From an uncultured Pirellulaceae bacterium (GTDB lineage: Bacteria > Planctomycetota > Planctomycetia > Pirellulales > Pirellulaceae), in the NCBI GenBank assembly GCA_938040995.1, contig CALHZT010000177.1, forward strand, positions 1 to 54,556: DNA of 54,556 nucleotides, given 5' to 3'. Below the pieces are notes generated by a model. The model saw nothing but the letters and a program-made list of their open reading frames with translations. It searched no databases and was not told the DNA's origin. This document shows, piece after piece, positions 53,840 to 54,556 of this stretch (its first letter is position 1; each line of letters opens with the position of its first letter). The translations under genes were made by a program, and so were the position numbers.

Positions 53840-54544
53840 CTACTCGTTGCTGTAAGACACTTTGGATGCGCCCGAACGATCTATTTTGGTGGTGTGCGGA
53901 CCTCCGGCGACCTTGATGTTCGCGGCGCCTGAGGCATCTCCTGTGACTGAGCCAGTTGCGAAGACCTGAATCTTTGCCGCGCCACTTGCGTCGACTTTGA
54001 CAGATTCCGTTTTTGCCTTCTTTGCGTCGATCGTGGCGGATCCTGATGCGTCGAGATCGAGTCGGGTTATTGCGCCTTCGAGCTGGATTTTCGCGGCACC
54101 GCTGGCATCGACAGAAAACGTGTCGCTAGCCAGGCTTTTCACATTGACATGTGTTGCGCCTGAGCAGTCGATGGCTGTCAGTTTCGGAACGGTGACAGAT
54201 ACCTCCATTCCCGTCTTGGTGTTAATCGAAGTGCGCGGCTCCAATGACAGATAGAGCGTCTTCTTTCTTACTTCTGTCTTGATGAGCGGAACGATATTGT
54301 CGTCAGCCGTGACAACGATCTTCTGGGCTCCGCCGACAGTTACGTTTGCGTGGATCACCGAGCTGACATTCAGCCTGCTGAACTTCCCGACGCTGCGCTG
54401 TTGGGTGTCTTTTACACCGCTGCCTTTGACTTTGGTCTGATTGGTGACTTGTCCGAGCATCATGCTGGCGGTGTTGCAACCGCTGCTGGCCAGAGCGCAA
54501 GTCATTGCCATGAAAACAAGAGCAGCACGGACAGATCGAGTCAT
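53840..54544 (-). CDS. DUF2807 (GIN-domain) lipoprotein
   Basis: This 234-aa exported protein has a lipobox (LASSGC) near residue 23. The body is a right-handed beta-helix of the DUF2807/GIN type, shown by repeated D-A-S-G-A units (IDCSGATHVNV, VDASGAAKIQ twice, LDASGSATID, GDASGAANIKV, IDRSGASKV). The start RSVGKFSRLNVSSVIHANVT is typical. The function of the family is not known; it is thought to bind at the cell surface. The ATG at 54544 follows GAGGAG at the window edge. It is convergent with the M1 peptidase, 21 bp away. Confidence 0.9.
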   Translation of the reverse strand: MTRSVRAALVFMAMTCALASSGCNTASMMLGQVTNQTKVKGSGVKDTQQRSVGKFSRLNVSSVIHANVTVGGAQKIVVTADDNIVPLIKTEVRKKTLYLSLEPRTSINTKTGMEVSVTVPKLTAIDCSGATHVNVKSLASDTFSVDASGAAKIQLEGAITRLDLDASGSATIDAKKAKTESVKVDASGAAKIQVFATGSVTGDASGAANIKVAGGPHTTKIDRSGASKVSYSNE

Positions 54545-54556
54545 CGCATTCTCCTC

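Overview
The window looks like a chromosome segment of a planctomycete, probably close to Pirellulales (Rhodopirellula/Blastopirellula-like). The signs are a DUF1559 prepilin-like gene paired with a small carboxypeptidase-regulatory-like lipoprotein, planctomycete N-terminal export motifs of the LEPR/FEPL type, dockerin-like EF-hand repeats with a 'DASDFN' signature, a BBP7-type outer-membrane barrel, a PEP-CTERM protein, and an ECF sigma factor followed by two large membrane Ser/Thr kinases. Genus-level placement is inference.

Layout. 1-297: tandem fold-back repeat. 326-3499 (-): a DjlA-like J protein, a membrane protein with a degenerate J-like N-terminus and a membrane-anchored GspE-type ATPase in one overlapping operon. 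3621-9027: isocitrate dehydrogenase, a structured region ending in an orphan plus-strand terminator (candidate small RNA), a PEP-CTERM esterase, guaA and surE. 9054-10863: small membrane and exported proteins. 11200-16143 (-): ECF sigma factor and two tandem paralogous kinases, nearly without gaps. 16289-20531: eno, cyclophilin, ribE, rsmA, a small protein and selC (tRNA-Sec). 20532-24885: a structured leader, a 1196-aa acyl-AMP ligase/ACP/alpha-oxoamine synthase fusion and a 60-aa protein. 24973-38581: BBP7 barrel, TraB/GumN-like protein, sugar-phosphate isomerase-like protein, arfB, UVR-motif protein, M36 metallopeptidase, PQQ propeller, S1C-type protease and zinc-ribbon protein. 38731-39867: cold-shock gene and csrA, divergent, with a sigma-54-like promoter before csrA. 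39868-40574: gene-free, repeat-rich. 40575-48759: lipase-like protein, CobW GTPase, DegT aminotransferase, PP-family phosphatase, AlgH, FabH and CpsB-like PHP phosphatase. 48760-49962: gene-free, holding a 259-bp MITE-like element with matching 8-bp target duplications. 49982-54544: a twice-frameshifted DUF1559 gene, its lipoprotein partner, a cloverleaf-like repeat, an M1 aminopeptidase and a DUF2807 lipoprotein.

Most genes are housekeeping (guaA, eno, ribE, rsmA, icd, surE, arfB) or typical planctomycete surface proteins. The parts that stand out are the J-domain/GspE operon, the acyl-AMP ligase/ACP/oxoamine synthase fusion with its hairpin leader, tRNA-Sec, the candidate RNA near 5.1 kb, and several fold-back repeats. 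Short perfect tandem duplications of 9-18 bp recur right at gene starts and stops. All calls come from reading sequence and translations; no database search was possible.
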